From: Deltaproteobacteria bacterium
GTDB taxonomy: Bacteria > Desulfobacterota > Syntrophorhabdia > Syntrophorhabdales > Syntrophorhabdaceae
DNA length: 6,117 bases
NCBI GenBank assembly: GCA_003506795.1
Contig: DNYO01000235.1
Location: 1,342-7,458 of the forward strand
Reading direction: 5' to 3'
Positions 5,954 to 6,117 of the stretch are shown one piece after another (the first letter of the stretch is position 1; every line of letters starts with the position of its first letter). Below the pieces are notes generated by a model that made no database searches, was not told the DNA's origin, and saw only the letters and a program-made list of their open reading frames with translations. Made by a program: the position numbers and the translations under genes.

Positions 5954-6029
5954 TGGAGCGGGCGACGGGGCTCGAACCCGCGGCATCAAGCTTGGGAAGC
6001 TTGCACTCTACCAGCTGAGTTACGCCCGC
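5954..6029 (-). tRNA. tRNA-Gly, anticodon CCC
   Basis: On the minus strand a complete cloverleaf runs from 6029. The acceptor arm is GCGGGCG (6023-6029) with CGCCCGC (5958-5964), discriminator T at 5957 as usual for glycine tRNAs, and an encoded CCA (5954-5956). The D arm is ACTC...GAGT. The anticodon stem CAAGC/GCTTG encloses TTCCCAA, giving CCC, and the T arm is GCGGG/CCCGT around TTCGAGC. It reads GGG codons. No T run follows it before the promoter of the next gene. Read-through into that gene is possible, but the gene has its own promoter. Confidence 0.97.
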
Positions 6030-6039
6030 ACCGGATATA

Positions 6040-6068
6040 ATTTTAGAAGAAAAGGGAAACGAAAGCAA
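6040..6068 (-). promoter_or_regulatory. Possible promoter of tRNA-Gly
   Basis: TTGCTT (6063-6068) and TAAAAT (6040-6045) are 17 bp apart on the minus strand, matching 3 and 5 of 6 consensus bases. Transcription would start about 5 bases before the tRNA. The -35 box is weak, but its position relative to the tRNA is as expected. Confidence 0.45.
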
Positions 6069-6078
6069 GAGAAAGAGG

Positions 6079-6099
6079 TAATAGGCAATGGGTAATGGG
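6079..6099. repeat. Three tandem heptamers (YAATRGG)
   Basis: TAATAGG, CAATGGG and TAATGGG stand head to tail without a gap. They lie upstream of the tRNA-Gly promoter, inside a long stretch with almost only purines on the plus strand (about 6045-6110). Only three imperfect copies are present, so this may be a remnant or chance. Confidence 0.5.
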
Positions 6100-6117
6100 A
6101 AAGGAAAGCCTGGTTTT

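Noticed and set aside
5832..6068. A 78-codon open frame on the minus strand, apparently a small protein containing GVTQLVE and SSPVARS
   Set aside because: It is a translation of the tRNA-Gly gene and its flanks; this is a well-known spurious protein type.

Overview
The window reads as ordinary bacterial housekeeping sequence with moderately high GC (my estimate, not counted). It contains eight protein genes and two tRNA genes, densely packed, with no gene-free stretch over 300 bases. I see no mobile element, CRISPR array or phage gene. Gene content, the style of TatA and tRNA-Glu, and GTG/TTG starts behind strong Shine-Dalgarno sites would fit an anaerobic deltaproteobacterial lineage (Thermodesulfobacteriota, perhaps Syntrophorhabdus-like). 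That placement rests on impression, not on a marker gene, and is weak.

Left part (1-900): tatA on the minus strand and a tRNA-Glu(CTC) gene on the plus strand are transcribed away from each other from back-to-back promoters at about 293-370. The tRNA is followed after only 14 bases by the start codon of a small PPC/DUF296-domain protein. An in-frame stop fixes that start, so the protein gene is probably read on the tRNA transcript.

Middle and right part (970-5932): two gene groups lie on the minus strand, read right to left. The first has a recognisable sigma70-type promoter (TTGACA, 17 bp, TATCCT). It encodes an exported protein with a proline-rich linker and a C-terminal pre-peptidase (PPC) domain, then a Cys-rich multi-pass membrane protein. 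The second has its own likely promoter at the end of the membrane-protein gene. It encodes thioredoxin reductase (trxB), an exported protein resembling a catalytically dead amidase_3 domain, RNase PH (rph) and the dITP/XTP pyrophosphatase (rdgB). Gene ends overlap in this group: 44 bp into rph and an ATGA overlap into rdgB, which points to translational coupling. The rph-rdgB pair is commonly adjacent in bacteria and joins tRNA 3' trimming with nucleotide-pool cleaning. A tRNA-Gly(CCC) gene with encoded CCA lies upstream on the same strand at the right end.

No complete new system is evident. The points most worth a second look are the tRNA-mRNA arrangement with a hairpin spanning the start codon, the degenerate amidase-like protein, the eight-cysteine membrane protein, and the palindromic leader of trxB.
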